Below are positions 1-8,562 of a stretch of 64,000 nucleotides of DNA, in pieces; the stretch's first letter is position 1, and each line of letters starts with the position of its first letter. The position numbers and the translations under genes are program-made. The notes under the pieces are model-generated. The model saw nothing but the letters and a program-made list of their open reading frames with translations. It was not told where the DNA came from and ran no database searches. Source of the DNA: Pseudomonas viridiflava. GTDB taxonomy: Bacteria > Pseudomonadota > Gammaproteobacteria > Pseudomonadales > Pseudomonadaceae. The stretch covers positions 105,023 to 169,022 of the forward strand of contig NZ_UUOC01000032.1 in NCBI RefSeq assembly GCF_900590755.1. Direction: 5' to 3'.

Positions 1-2
1 AT

Positions 3-959
3 GCCGGCCACGGCGGCAATGACGCGGAGCCTGCGGGTACCGGTGAATTCATCAAACTGGCCGAGCCGCGCAAGCTGAAGCTGGCGGTCAACCTCAATGC
101 GGTGTGTCTGGCGCCAGTGGTGATCGCCCACGGCCAGGGCTTTTTCACCAAACACAATCTGGATGTCGAGCTGGTCAACTTCGGCAACTCCACCGAAGTG
201 CTGCTGGAAGCCATCGCCACGGGCAAGGCAGACGCCGGGGTCGGCATGGCGCTGCGCTGGCTCAAGGCGCTGGAGCAGGGCTTTGACGTGAAACTCACGG
301 CGGGCACCCATGGCGGATGCCTGCGTTTGCTCAGCGCGGTGAACAGCCCGATTCAGAAGCTTGAAGACCTCAAGGGTAAGGCCATCGGTGTCACTGACAT
401 GGCCAGCCCGGATCGGAACTTCTTCTCCATTCTGCTCAAAAAGCACGGCGTCGACCCGGTGCGTGATGTTGAGTGGCGTTTGTATCCCGCCGACTTGCTC
501 GGTACTGCCCTGGAGCGCGGCGAAGTGCAGGCGGTGAGTGGCAGTGACCCGTTCATGTATCGCCTGATCAAGGGCGGCAAGGCCCGGGAGCTGTCGAACA
601 ATCTGGTGGAGGAGTACGCCAACCTTAGCTGCTGCGTGGTAGGGGTGACCGGCAAGCTGGTGCGCGAAGAAAAACGTGTCGCCGCCGCGCTGACCCAGGC
701 GATTCTTGAAGCTCACGACTATTCGGTCAAACACCCTGAAGTCGTCGCCATAGGCTTCCAGGCTCACGCGCTGAATACCTCTGTGGAAGAAGTGCAGGCC
801 ATTCTCCACGACCACACCCACGGCCATCATGCGGTGGGTGCGGCGCTGACCAAGGAAATCGTCACCTATGTGACCGACCTGCAGACGGTGGAGGTGATTC
901 GCAAAAGCACCGATGCGCTGGCCTTCTCAAAGGAGATTACTGCCGATGTCTTCAATTGA
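3..959 (+). CDS. ABC transporter substrate-binding protein, NitT/TauT type (5' partial)
   Basis: The frame is open from the first complete codon of the window, so the N-terminus, including any signal peptide, lies outside it. The protein resembles the NMT1/SsuA-like periplasmic binding proteins: it has the KLKLAVNLNAVCLAPVVIAH start of the ligand domain, a GFF..HNLDVELVNFGNSTEVLLEAI segment (split here), and repeated AVG/DAGV motifs. The family carries nitrate, sulfonates, taurine or pyrimidine precursors; the ligand cannot be told here. The stop codon overlaps the downstream permease start by 14 bases, and an ATPase follows, so this is the first visible gene of a three-gene importer. A precursor with a twin-Arg or Sec signal would be expected upstream. 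Confidence 0.85.
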   Translation, partial: AGHGGNDAEPAGTGEFIKLAEPRKLKLAVNLNAVCLAPVVIAHGQGFFTKHNLDVELVNFGNSTEVLLEAIATGKADAGVGMALRWLKALEQGFDVKLTAGTHGGCLRLLSAVNSPIQKLEDLKGKAIGVTDMASPDRNFFSILLKKHGVDPVRDVEWRLYPADLLGTALERGEVQAVSGSDPFMYRLIKGGKARELSNNLVEEYANLSCCVVGVTGKLVREEKRVAAALTQAILEAHDYSVKHPEVVAIGFQAHALNTSVEEVQAILHDHTHGHHAVGAALTKEIVTYVTDLQTVEVIRKSTDALAFSKEITADVFN

Positions 960-1944
960 AGCTGCACCGCAGATCCGCTCACTGAGCACCCCGCAGCTCA
1001 GGTTCTGGCAGCAGGGCGCGGTGGCCGTTGTGGCCTGGATCGGCGTCGCCTTGCTGATCGCTTTTATGCCCAATGCCACGCGTAACTGGCCAATGACCCA
1101 AGGCTTGGCCAATTTGTGCCTGGCGGTTGCCGCGCTGATCGGATTGGTAGGCGTTCTCGGCCGCTGGTTTCCGAGGCTACAAAAACGTACCCGGCCCGCA
1201 GGCGCCTGGCTGATTGCATTGCCCGTGCTGCTGGGTATCTGGGAATTGCTGACGGCCAAGCTGGGGATCTTGCCGGTGCCGTTTTTTGCGCCGCCCCAAG
1301 CGCTGCTGGATGTGTATGTCGAAGACTGGCCTCGGCTGGCTGACAGCCTGTTCAATTCCGCGTTGTTGCTAGGTTCCGGTGTAGCCCTGGGCGCGGTTAC
1401 CGGGTTTGTCGCAGGCGTTGCCATCGGCTGGTCCACCAGCATCGGCTACTGGTTGCATCCGGTGTTGCGCATTCTCGGGCCGGTGCCGTCCACGGCCTTG
1501 TTGCCGCTGTGTTTCTTTCTGTTCCCCAGCAGTTGGAGCGCGAGTGTGTTTCTCATCGCTTTGGCTACCTGGTTTCCGGTGACGGTGCTGACCTGGTCGG
1601 GTGTTGCCAGCGTCGACAAGGCGTATTACGACGTGGCCCGCACGTTAGGGGCCAAGCCCGGTTTTCTGATTTTCAACGTGGCGATCCCAGCGGCGCTGCC
1701 TCATGTGTTCGTCGGCCTGTTCATGGGCCTCGGCGCTTCGTTTTCGACCTTGGTGGTGGCGGAAATGATGGGCGTGAAGTCCGGCATCGGCTGGTACCTG
1801 CAATAGGCCCAGGGCTGGGCCGCTTACGCCAACATGTATGCCGCGCTGTTGATCATGGCGCTAGCCTGTTCCGGGCTGATCTCCGGGTTGTTCCTGATTC
1901 GTGATCGCCTGCTGGCCTGGCAACAAGGAGCCATGAAATGGTAG
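946..1944 (+). pseudogene. ABC transporter permease, NitT/TauT type, interrupted by an internal amber codon
   Basis: The start ATG at 946 has an AAGGAG ribosome site about 10 bases upstream and lies inside the end of the binding-protein gene. The protein is a BPD_transp_1 permease with several membrane helices and an EAA-loop-like segment (ARTLGAKPGFLIFNVAIP). After GIGWYLQ, codon 1804-1806 is TAG. The same frame then continues without a stop to 1944, encoding AQGWAAYANMYAALLIMALA and a last membrane helix ending in RDRLLAWQQGAMKW. Members of the family normally have Trp at this spot (WYLQWAQGW), so one G-to-A change (TGG to TAG) explains it. Either the last helix is lost and the importer is broken, or this is a base error, or the codon is suppressed. 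The true 3' end overlaps the ATPase start by 7 bases. Confidence 0.8.
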
Positions 1945-2732
1945 CTGCAGTCGCTTCAACCCAGCAGTCTTCAACCGCAGGTCTGGCGCTGCGCATCGAT
2001 AACCTCAGCCACGGCTTTGCACTGGACGGCCAGCATCTGCCGGTGCTGCAGAATGTCTCCATTGATGTGGCGCCTGGGGAGTTCGTCGCGCTGCTGGGGC
2101 CTTCGGGTTGTGGCAAGTCCACATTGTTGCGCCTGGTGGCGGGGCTGGAGCCGGCTGACAGTGGCGCGCTGCTGGCTGACGGCGCTGCAATCACCGGCCC
2201 TGACCCGAGCCGGGTGGTGGTTTTTCAGGACCCGACGCTTTATCCATGGCGCCGGGTCTGGGACAACGTCGCCCTGGGCTTGCAGGCCCAGGGCTTACTC
2301 AAGACCCACGCCGCCAAAGTAGATGCTGCGCTGCAAACCGTCGGCCTGAGCCCCTTCGCCCGGGCGTATCCGCGCCAGTTGTCCGGCGGCATGGCCCAGC
2401 GGGTAGCGCTGGCCAGAGCGCTGGTCAATGAACCCCGTTTGCTGATCCTCGACGAGCCGTTGGGCAAACTCGACTCGCTGACCCGCATCACCATGCAAAA
2501 GGAATTGATCGAGCTCTGGCAGCGTCAGGGCTACACCGCGCTGTTAGTGACCCACGACGTCGAAGAGGCCTTGCTGCTGGCCAATCGAGTGATCGTGTTC
2601 AGCGACCGGCCAGCGAGTATCAAGGCGCAATTGACCATCGAACGCCCATACCCCCGGCACCGTGACGACCCGTATCTGGTGGACCTGCGCAAACAGATCC
2701 TCGGGCTGCTGGGGTTGGGGGAGAGCTGGTAA
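1938..2732 (+). CDS. ABC transporter ATP-binding protein, NitT/TauT type
   Basis: A 264-residue ATPase with all expected motifs: Walker A GPSGCGKST, Q-loop VVFQDPTLYPW, signature LSGGMAQRVALARAL, Walker B LLILDEP and H-loop LLVTHDVEEA. It is closest in layout to SsuB/TauB/NrtD ATPases that energise nitrate, sulfonate or taurine uptake at the inner membrane. The ATG at 1938 overlaps the end of the full-length permease frame by 7 bases and follows an AAGGAG site, so the three genes were translated as a unit. The gene is intact even though the permease is interrupted. Its stop codon is directly adjacent to the stop of the convergent yejF. Confidence 0.9.
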   Translation: MVAAVASTQQSSTAGLALRIDNLSHGFALDGQHLPVLQNVSIDVAPGEFVALLGPSGCGKSTLLRLVAGLEPADSGALLADGAAITGPDPSRVVVFQDPTLYPWRRVWDNVALGLQAQGLLKTHAAKVDAALQTVGLSPFARAYPRQLSGGMAQRVALARALVNEPRLLILDEPLGKLDSLTRITMQKELIELWQRQGYTALLVTHDVEEALLLANRVIVFSDRPASIKAQLTIERPYPRHRDDPYLVDLRKQILGLLGLGESW

Positions 2733-4334
2733 TCATGCGATGTCGGGCTGCGGCTCGACATGCAGCGTCGAGGCATTGAGCAGTTCTCGGGTGTAGGGCT
2801 GTTGCGGCGCAGCGAAGATCTGCTGCGCCGAACCTTGCTCCACGATTTTGCCGTCCTTGATCACGATCAGGTCATGGGCCAGAGCCTTGACCACCGCCAG
2901 ATCGTGGCTGATGAACAGATACGTCAGGCCGCGACGGACCTGCAAATCGCGCAGCAAAGCCACGACCTGCTTTTGTACGGTGCGGTCCAGCGCCGAGGTG
3001 GGTTCGTCGAGCAGAATCAGGGCCGGTTCCAGCACCAGCGCCCTGGCGATGGAAATCCGTTGGCGCTGGCCGCCGGAAAACTCATGGGGGTACCGATGTC
3101 GGCTCTGGGGGTCCAGCCCGACTTCTTCAAGCACGCGAATCACTGCGGCTTCACGTTCTTCGCGGGTGCCGATCCGGTGCGTGTTGAGGCCTTCGGCAAC
3201 GATTTGCCCGACTGACATCCGTGGGCTGAGGCTGCCGAAAGGGTCCTGAAACACGACCTGCATCTGGCGTCGCAGCGGGCGCATTTTCTCCTGGTTGAAG
3301 AGGCTCAGTTCTTTGTTGCCAAAACGGATTGCGCCATCTGACTCCACCAACCGCAAGATCGCCTGGCCCAGGGTGGATTTGCCGGAGCCAGATTCACCGA
3401 CGATCCCCAGCGTCTTGCCCCGTTGCAGTTCCAGACTGATGCCATCCACCGCCTTGATGTATTCACGAGTGCGGCTGAACAGTGGTTTGGGCAGGTCGAA
3501 CCAGACTTTCAGATCGTCCACCGTGAGCAGGTTGTAATCGTGGGTGCTGACGGCGGGCTCGCCGTCCGGTTCGGCTTCGATCAGCAGTCGGCTGTAGGGA
3601 TGTTGCGGGCTGCGAAACAGCGTCGCGCAGTCTGCCTGTTCGACGATTTCGCCGCCCCGCATGACACAGACCCGTTGCGCAACGCGCCGAACCAGATTCA
3701 GGTCGTGGCTGATCAGCAGCAATGACATGCCCAGCCGCGCTTGCAGGGATTTGAGCAATTCGAGAATTTTCAGCTGCACGGTGACGTCTAACGCGGTGGT
3801 CGGCTCGTCGGCGATCAGCAGTTCCGGCTCGTTGGCCAACGCCATGGCAATCATGACCCGCTGGCGCTGACCGCCGGACAATTGATGGGGGTAGGCTTTC
3901 AGGCGTCGCGCGGCCTGCTGGATGCCTACCAGGTCCAGCAGCTCCAGGGTCCGGGTCCGCGCCGCTTTGCCTTTGAGCCCTTTGTGCAGGGCCAGCACTT
4001 CGCCGACTTGCTGTTCAACGGTATGCAGTGGATTGAGGGAGGTCATCGGCTCCTGAAAAATCATCGCAATACGGTTGCCGCGCAGCCCGCGCAACTGCTG
4101 GTCACTGGCGTGTACCAGGTCCAGCCCGTTGTAAGTGATGCTGCCTTGGGTGTCGACCTGCTTGCCGGGCAGCAAACGCAGGATCGAATGGGCCGTGACC
4201 GACTTGCCCGAGCCAGACTCTCCCACCAGCGCCAGGCACTCACCCCGGCGAATGTCGAGGTTGATGCCATGCACCACTTCGGTCCCTTTGAACGCCACTC
4301 TCAGGTTACGGATTTCAATCAGATGGTCGTTCAT
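2733..4334 (-). CDS. yejF: YejF-type ABC transporter ATPase with two nucleotide-binding domains
   Basis: The product has 533 residues with two complete ABC ATPase domains in one chain. The first has [24 protein letters not shown] and LLIADEP; the second has [24 protein letters not shown] and LILLDEP. This double-domain form is characteristic of YejF, which powers the YejABEF importer (microcin C and peptides in enterobacteria; the related Npp system of P. aeruginosa takes up peptidyl-nucleoside antibiotics). The ATG at 4334 was chosen over upstream codons because of AAGGAG immediately before it; it lies one base after the yejE stop. It is the last gene of the minus-strand operon and ends at the base next to the convergent importer operon, with no terminator between. 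Confidence 0.93.
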   Translation of the reverse strand: MNDHLIEIRNLRVAFKGTEVVHGINLDIRRGECLALVGESGSGKSVTAHSILRLLPGKQVDTQGSITYNGLDLVHASDQQLRGLRGNRIAMIFQEPMTSLNPLHTVEQQVGEVLALHKGLKGKAARTRTLELLDLVGIQQAARRLKAYPHQLSGGQRQRVMIAMALANEPELLIADEPTTALDVTVQLKILELLKSLQARLGMSLLLISHDLNLVRRVAQRVCVMRGGEIVEQADCATLFRSPQHPYSRLLIEAEPDGEPAVSTHDYNLLTVDDLKVWFDLPKPLFSRTREYIKAVDGISLELQRGKTLGIVGESGSGKSTLGQAILRLVESDGAIRFGNKELSLFNQEKMRPLRRQMQVVFQDPFGSLSPRMSVGQIVAEGLNTHRIGTREEREAAVIRVLEEVGLDPQSRHRYPHEFSGGQRQRISIARALVLEPALILLDEPTSALDRTVQKQVVALLRDLQVRRGLTYLFISHDLAVVKALAHDLIVIKDGKIVEQGSAQQIFAAPQQPYTRELLNASTLHVEPQPDIA

Positions 4335-4335
4335 T

Positions 4336-5358
4336 TCAGCTCCTTGGATCGAACGCGTCACGGCAGGCTTCGCCGATGAACACCAGCAGCGAGAGGATCA
4401 TCGCCAGGGCGAAAAACGCCGACAGCCCAAGCCATGGCGCCTGCAGATTGCGCTTGGCCTGGCCGATCAACTCGCCCAGGGACGCCGTGCCAGCGGGCAT
4501 GCCGAAGCCGAGAAAATCCAGCGCGGTCAGGGTCGAAATCGCCCCGGTGACAATAAATGGAAGATAGGTGAGGGTGCTGGTCATGGCGTTGGGCAGGATA
4601 TGCTGGCGCATCAACGCGCCATTGCTCAGGCCCAGGGCGCGGGCTGCCTTGACGTATTCCAGATTGCGCCCGCGCAGAAATTCGGCGCGCACCACGTCCA
4701 CCAAAGCCAACCAGGAAAACAGCGCCATGATGCCCAGCAACCACCAGAAGCTGGGGGCGACGAATCCCGAGAGGATGATCAACAGATAAAGCACCGGCAG
4801 CCCTGACCATATTTCCTGCAAGCGTTGGCCGATCAAGTCCGCCATGCCGCCATAAAAACCCTGCACGGCACCGGCGCAGATGCCGATCACCGCGCTGATG
4901 GCGGTCAGCAGCAGGGCAAACAGGATGGATATACGCACGCCGAACAATACCCGCGCGAAGACGTCCCGGGCCTGATCATCGGTGCCCAGCCAGTTCTGGC
5001 CGCTGGGTGGGCTGGGGGAGGGGGTTTTCAGATCGTAATTGACGGTGTCATAGCTGAACGGCACCAGCGGGAACAGCATCCAGCCCTGTTTGGCGGCAAT
5101 CAGTTGGCGTACGTAAGTGCTGGAGTAGTCCGGTTCAAAGGGCATTTCTCCGCCGAAGTCGGTTTCCAGATATTGATGCAGCACCGGGTAATACATCTGG
5201 CCGTCATAGCGGATCAGCAGCGGCTTGTCATTGGCGATCAGCTCGCCACACAGGCAGATCAGCAGCAGGCCGACGAGGATCCACAGCGACCACCAGCCCC
5301 GCCGGTTGGCGCGGAAACTGGCCATGCGGCGTCGGGTCTGAGGGGAGAATTCAAACAT
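4336..5358 (-). CDS. yejE: YejE-type ABC transporter permease
   Basis: A 340-residue inner-membrane permease starting [20 protein letters not shown], with a first helix WWSLWILVGLLLICLC. A long periplasmic loop follows (about residues 40-140, including the QNWLGTDDQARDVFARVLFG motif typical of DppC/OppC-like permeases), then five more membrane segments with an EAA loop (VKAARALGLSNGALMRQHIL). It is the second transmembrane subunit of the Yej importer. The open frame extends much further upstream, but that part only overlaps yejB. The ATG at 5358 shares a base with the yejB stop (TGATG), indicating translational coupling. Confidence 0.93.
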   Translation of the reverse strand: MFEFSPQTRRRMASFRANRRGWWSLWILVGLLLICLCGELIANDKPLLIRYDGQMYYPVLHQYLETDFGGEMPFEPDYSSTYVRQLIAAKQGWMLFPLVPFSYDTVNYDLKTPSPSPPSGQNWLGTDDQARDVFARVLFGVRISILFALLLTAISAVIGICAGAVQGFYGGMADLIGQRLQEIWSGLPVLYLLIILSGFVAPSFWWLLGIMALFSWLALVDVVRAEFLRGRNLEYVKAARALGLSNGALMRQHILPNAMTSTLTYLPFIVTGAISTLTALDFLGFGMPAGTASLGELIGQAKRNLQAPWLGLSAFFALAMILSLLVFIGEACRDAFDPRS

Positions 5359-6425
5359 CAGGCATTCCTCACAGCAAAATCGATGCGCGGGTCGACCAGG
5401 GTGTAGCACAGGTCGCCCACCAGCTTGATGAGCAAGCCGAACAGGGTGAACAGAAACAACGTGCCGAACACCACCGGGTAGTCTCGGGACACGGCGGCTT
5501 CGTAGCTCATGCGTCCCAGCCCGTCGAGGCCGAAGATCGACTCGATCAACAGCGAGCCGGCAAAGAACACGTCGATCAAGGCCTGCGGAATGCCCGCAAT
5601 GACCAACAGCATGGCGTTGCGGAACACGTGGCCGTACAACACCCGATGCTCGCTCAAGCCTTTGGCCCGGGCGGTGGTGACGTACTGGCGGCTGATCTCG
5701 TTGAGAAAGCTGTTTTTGGTCAGGATCGTCAGCGTCGCGAAGCCACCAATGACCAGTGCGCTGACCGGCAAGACCAGATGCCAGAGGTAGTCGCCGACCT
5801 TGGCCAGCGGAGACAGGCTGGCGAAGTTTTCCGACACCAGTCCCTGGGCCGGAAACCAGCTGAGGTAGCTGCCCCCCGAAAACACCACGATCAACAGAAT
5901 GGCGAACAGAAACGCCGGGGTGGCATAGCCGATGATCACCAGGGTGCTGGTCCATATGTCGAACGCGCTGCCGTTGCGAACGGCCTTGTGGATGCCCAGC
6001 GGAATGGAAATCAGGTAGGTGATCAGCGTCGCCCAGAGACCCAGCGAAATAGTGGTCGGCAGTTTTTCGGCAATCAGATCGGTGAACTTGGCGCCGCGAA
6101 AGAAACTGCTGCCGAAGTCCAGCTGCGCGTAGTTTTTGAGCATCAGCCACAGGCGTTCATGCAGTGGCTTGTCGAACCCGTAATGCTGTTTGATCTCTTC
6201 GATCAGGGCCGGGTCCAGCCCGCGACTGCTGCGGCTGGTGCCACCTGCCGCCGCCACTTCACCACCGCCACCGCCAATCGCACCGGTGCTGAAACCCTGA
6301 ATCCGGGCAATCGCCTGCTCTACCGGCCCGCCAGGGGCGGCTTGCACGATCAGAAAATTGACCACCAGAATGCACAGCAACGTCGGAATAATCAGCAGCA
6401 AACGCCGAAAGAGGTAATCGAGCAT
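5358..6425 (-). CDS. yejB: YejB-type ABC transporter permease
   Basis: A 355-residue permease beginning [20 protein letters not shown], the usual N-terminus of DppB/YejB proteins, with the [11 protein letters not shown] motif just after helix 1 and a Gly-rich spacer ([15 protein letters not shown]) in the periplasmic loop that YejB proteins often carry. The EAA loop is seen in [20 protein letters not shown]. With YejE it forms the membrane channel of the importer. A longer in-frame extension to 6515 reads through a REP element and is not credible; the ATG at 6425, one base after the yejA stop, is preferred. Confidence 0.93.
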   Translation of the reverse strand: MLDYLFRRLLLIIPTLLCILVVNFLIVQAAPGGPVEQAIARIQGFSTGAIGGGGGEVAAAGGTSRSSRGLDPALIEEIKQHYGFDKPLHERLWLMLKNYAQLDFGSSFFRGAKFTDLIAEKLPTTISLGLWATLITYLISIPLGIHKAVRNGSAFDIWTSTLVIIGYATPAFLFAILLIVVFSGGSYLSWFPAQGLVSENFASLSPLAKVGDYLWHLVLPVSALVIGGFATLTILTKNSFLNEISRQYVTTARAKGLSEHRVLYGHVFRNAMLLVIAGIPQALIDVFFAGSLLIESIFGLDGLGRMSYEAAVSRDYPVVFGTLFLFTLFGLLIKLVGDLCYTLVDPRIDFAVRNA

Positions 6426-6426
6426 G

Positions 6427-8409
6427 TCAGTGATTCCCCGCAGGCAAGCTGGCTGAGTTGGAATACCTTTGCGCAGGAGCTGCCGAAGGCTGCGAAGGCG
6501 TTTTTCCTGATTCACCGCATTCGCAGCCTTCGGCAGCTCCTACAGTGGTGTGTTTGCCGGAGGGCAGGGCCTGGGCGTTGGTCAGCGGGGTCGGGCTGAT
6601 CTGCCACCAGCTTTCCAGGCCTACGTCGTACACCGGCCGGGTGCGGGGCATGCCGAAACGGTTGGCGTACACCACCGGCGTCCCTTTGGAGTAGTAGTTG
6701 GGAATCATGTAGTAACCCCACAGCAGCACCCGATCCAGCGCCCTGGCGTAACGAATCATCTGCTCCCGGTTATTGGCTGCCACCAGACCATCAATCAGTT
6801 GGTCCACGGCAGGATTGCGTAACACCATGGCGTTGGAGCTGCCGACCTCCGTAGCGCTCTGTGAGCCATACAGGTTGTACAGCTCGCGGCCTGGAGAAAT
6901 GATCGGGTTACCGTTTTTCGGCAGGCTGACCACAATCATGTCGTAGTCCCGTGCATTGAGACGGTTGATGTATTGCGCCGAGTCGACACGGCGGAAATCC
7001 AGGGTGATGCCCATCTGCGCCAGTGTACGTTTATAGGGCAGCACCAGCCGGTCAAAGCCGCCCTGACCATCCAGAAAAGAGAAGGTCAGGGGCTCGCCCG
7101 CAGCATTCACCAGGCGATTGTCCTTCGCATGCCAACCGGCTTGGGCCAGCAGTTTCAGGGCCTGAAGCTGTTTGTCGCGAATGTAGCCACTGCCATCGGT
7201 TTTCGGCGCCTGATAAATTTTGCTGAACACTTCCTCGGGCACCTGCCCACGCAAGGGTTCGAGGATTTTCAGCTCGTCGGCGTCGGGCAGTTGCGTGGCG
7301 GCCATTTCGCTCTTCGGGAAATAGCTCTGCTCGCGCACATAGAAGCCGCGCATGATCTGATTGTTCAGCCATTCGAAATCCCAGAGCAGCGAAAGGGCTT
7401 CGCGCACCCGTCGATCCTGAAACAGCGGATTGTCGAGGTTGAACACGAACCCCTGAGCCGCCACCGGGCGCGCCGGTGCCAGAATGGCTTTCTGCAAGCG
7501 CCCGTCATCAATGGCCGGGCCCGAATAGCCGACCACATAGCCTGCCGAAGAAAACTCCCGGTTGTAGTCGAAGCTGCCGGACTGAATCAGTTGCCGGGCG
7601 ATTTCCGTGTCACCGTAGAAATTCACTTTCAGGCTGTCGAAGTTGTACAGCCCGCGACTGACCGGTAAATCCTTGGCCCACCAATCCTTGACCCGTTCGA
7701 AACTCACGCTGCGGCCTGCATCGACCAGCGACACGCGATAAGGACCGCTGCCCAGTGGCGGCTCGAAACCTCCACCGTTGCTCAGGTCCCGGGTCTTCCA
7801 CCAGTGCTCGGGTAGCACGCGCATGCTGGCCAGATCCAGCGCAAGAGTGCGGTTGAGGTTGTTCTTGAAGTTGAAGCGGATCTGCAAAGGGCCTTCGATC
7901 TGCACGTCTTTGACGTCGCCGTACAGCGGGCGATAACTGAAGCTGCCTTTGGTCATGAGCAGTTCAAAGGTGTAGCGCACATCTTCGGCGGTGATTGCCT
8001 TGCCGTCGTCGAATCGGGCTTTGGGGTTGAGATAAAAGCGCACCCACAGACCCTCAGGATCACGCTCGATTTTTTCGGCGACCAGTCCATAGACGGTGTA
8101 GGGCTCATCCAGAGAACGATATGCCAGGGGCGAGTAGACCCACGTGTCGATCTGCACGACGGAGATACCCTGATCGACATAGGGCACCAGGTAATTGAAA
8201 CCGCCGATTTCTTCAGCGGAACGGCTCAGTGAACCACCTTTGGGTGCGTCAGGATTCACGTAGTCAAAATGCGAGAAACCAGCCGGGTATTTCGGGGCTT
8301 CGCCGTACACGGTGAGGGCGTGAACAGGCGCCGCGTGGGCAAACTGGGAAAGGCAGACTAGCGCGGTGCCGAGCAACAGGCGCCGTATGCAAAAGCGGTA
8401 ACAACACAT
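6427..8409 (-). CDS. yejA: YejA-type periplasmic peptide-binding protein
   Basis: The product has 660 residues and is an extracellular solute-binding protein family 5 member (DppA/OppA fold). The ATG at 8409 gives a signal sequence of about 26 residues ([20 protein letters not shown], cleavage after AHA). The mature part starts with [21 protein letters not shown], typical of YejA, and ends with a family-like ESWWQI. It should capture peptides or peptide-like compounds delivered through the outer membrane and hand them to YejBEF. The last 30 or so residues are encoded by a REP palindrome (6474-6545) that runs in frame to the stop just before yejB, so this C-terminal tail is almost certainly not part of the conserved fold. 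The stop and the yejB start are one base apart. Confidence 0.92.
   Translation of the reverse strand: MCCYRFCIRRLLLGTALVCLSQFAHAAPVHALTVYGEAPKYPAGFSHFDYVNPDAPKGGSLSRSAEEIGGFNYLVPYVDQGISVVQIDTWVYSPLAYRSLDEPYTVYGLVAEKIERDPEGLWVRFYLNPKARFDDGKAITAEDVRYTFELLMTKGSFSYRPLYGDVKDVQIEGPLQIRFNFKNNLNRTLALDLASMRVLPEHWWKTRDLSNGGGFEPPLGSGPYRVSLVDAGRSVSFERVKDWWAKDLPVSRGLYNFDSLKVNFYGDTEIARQLIQSGSFDYNREFSSAGYVVGYSGPAIDDGRLQKAILAPARPVAAQGFVFNLDNPLFQDRRVREALSLLWDFEWLNNQIMRGFYVREQSYFPKSEMAATQLPDADELKILEPLRGQVPEEVFSKIYQAPKTDGSGYIRDKQLQALKLLAQAGWHAKDNRLVNAAGEPLTFSFLDGQGGFDRLVLPYKRTLAQMGITLDFRRVDSAQYINRLNARDYDMIVVSLPKNGNPIISPGRELYNLYGSQSATEVGSSNAMVLRNPAVDQLIDGLVAANNREQMIRYARALDRVLLWGYYMIPNYYSKGTPVVYANRFGMPRTRPVYDVGLESWWQISPTPLTNAQALPSGKHTTVGAAEGCECGESGKTPSQPSAAPAQRYSNSASLPAGNH
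6474..6545. repeat. REP pair (GTAGGAGCTGCCGAAGGCTGCGA family) inside the 3' end of yejA
   Basis: Two inverted copies of the AGGAGCTGCCGAAGGCTGCGA motif flank a short spacer. Unlike most such elements, this pair lies within an open reading frame: it encodes the segment [20 protein letters not shown] and following residues of YejA. It can form a long hairpin in the transcript between yejA and yejB. Confidence 0.9.
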
Positions 8410-8562
8410 GGTCGGGCAATCCTCGGTTTGCAGTTCAAGTCCGCAATGGCGCTTAAGTGCTATGCGAAAGTCCCCCGGCACAGGCGCAGTATCGAGCCAG
8501 TGTCGGGGACGCGATTTCGCAAAAACCGGGTAGCGCGCAGCACACGCTTCCCGGGTCATGAC

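Noticed and set aside
2725..2740. Terminator between the two convergent transport operons
   Set aside because: The two stop codons are adjacent and no stem with a T-run is present; transcripts probably overlap.
8410..8562. A riboswitch or attenuator between the receptor gene and yejA
   Set aside because: The gap of about 150 bases shows no strong stem with U-run nor a recognisable aptamer pattern.
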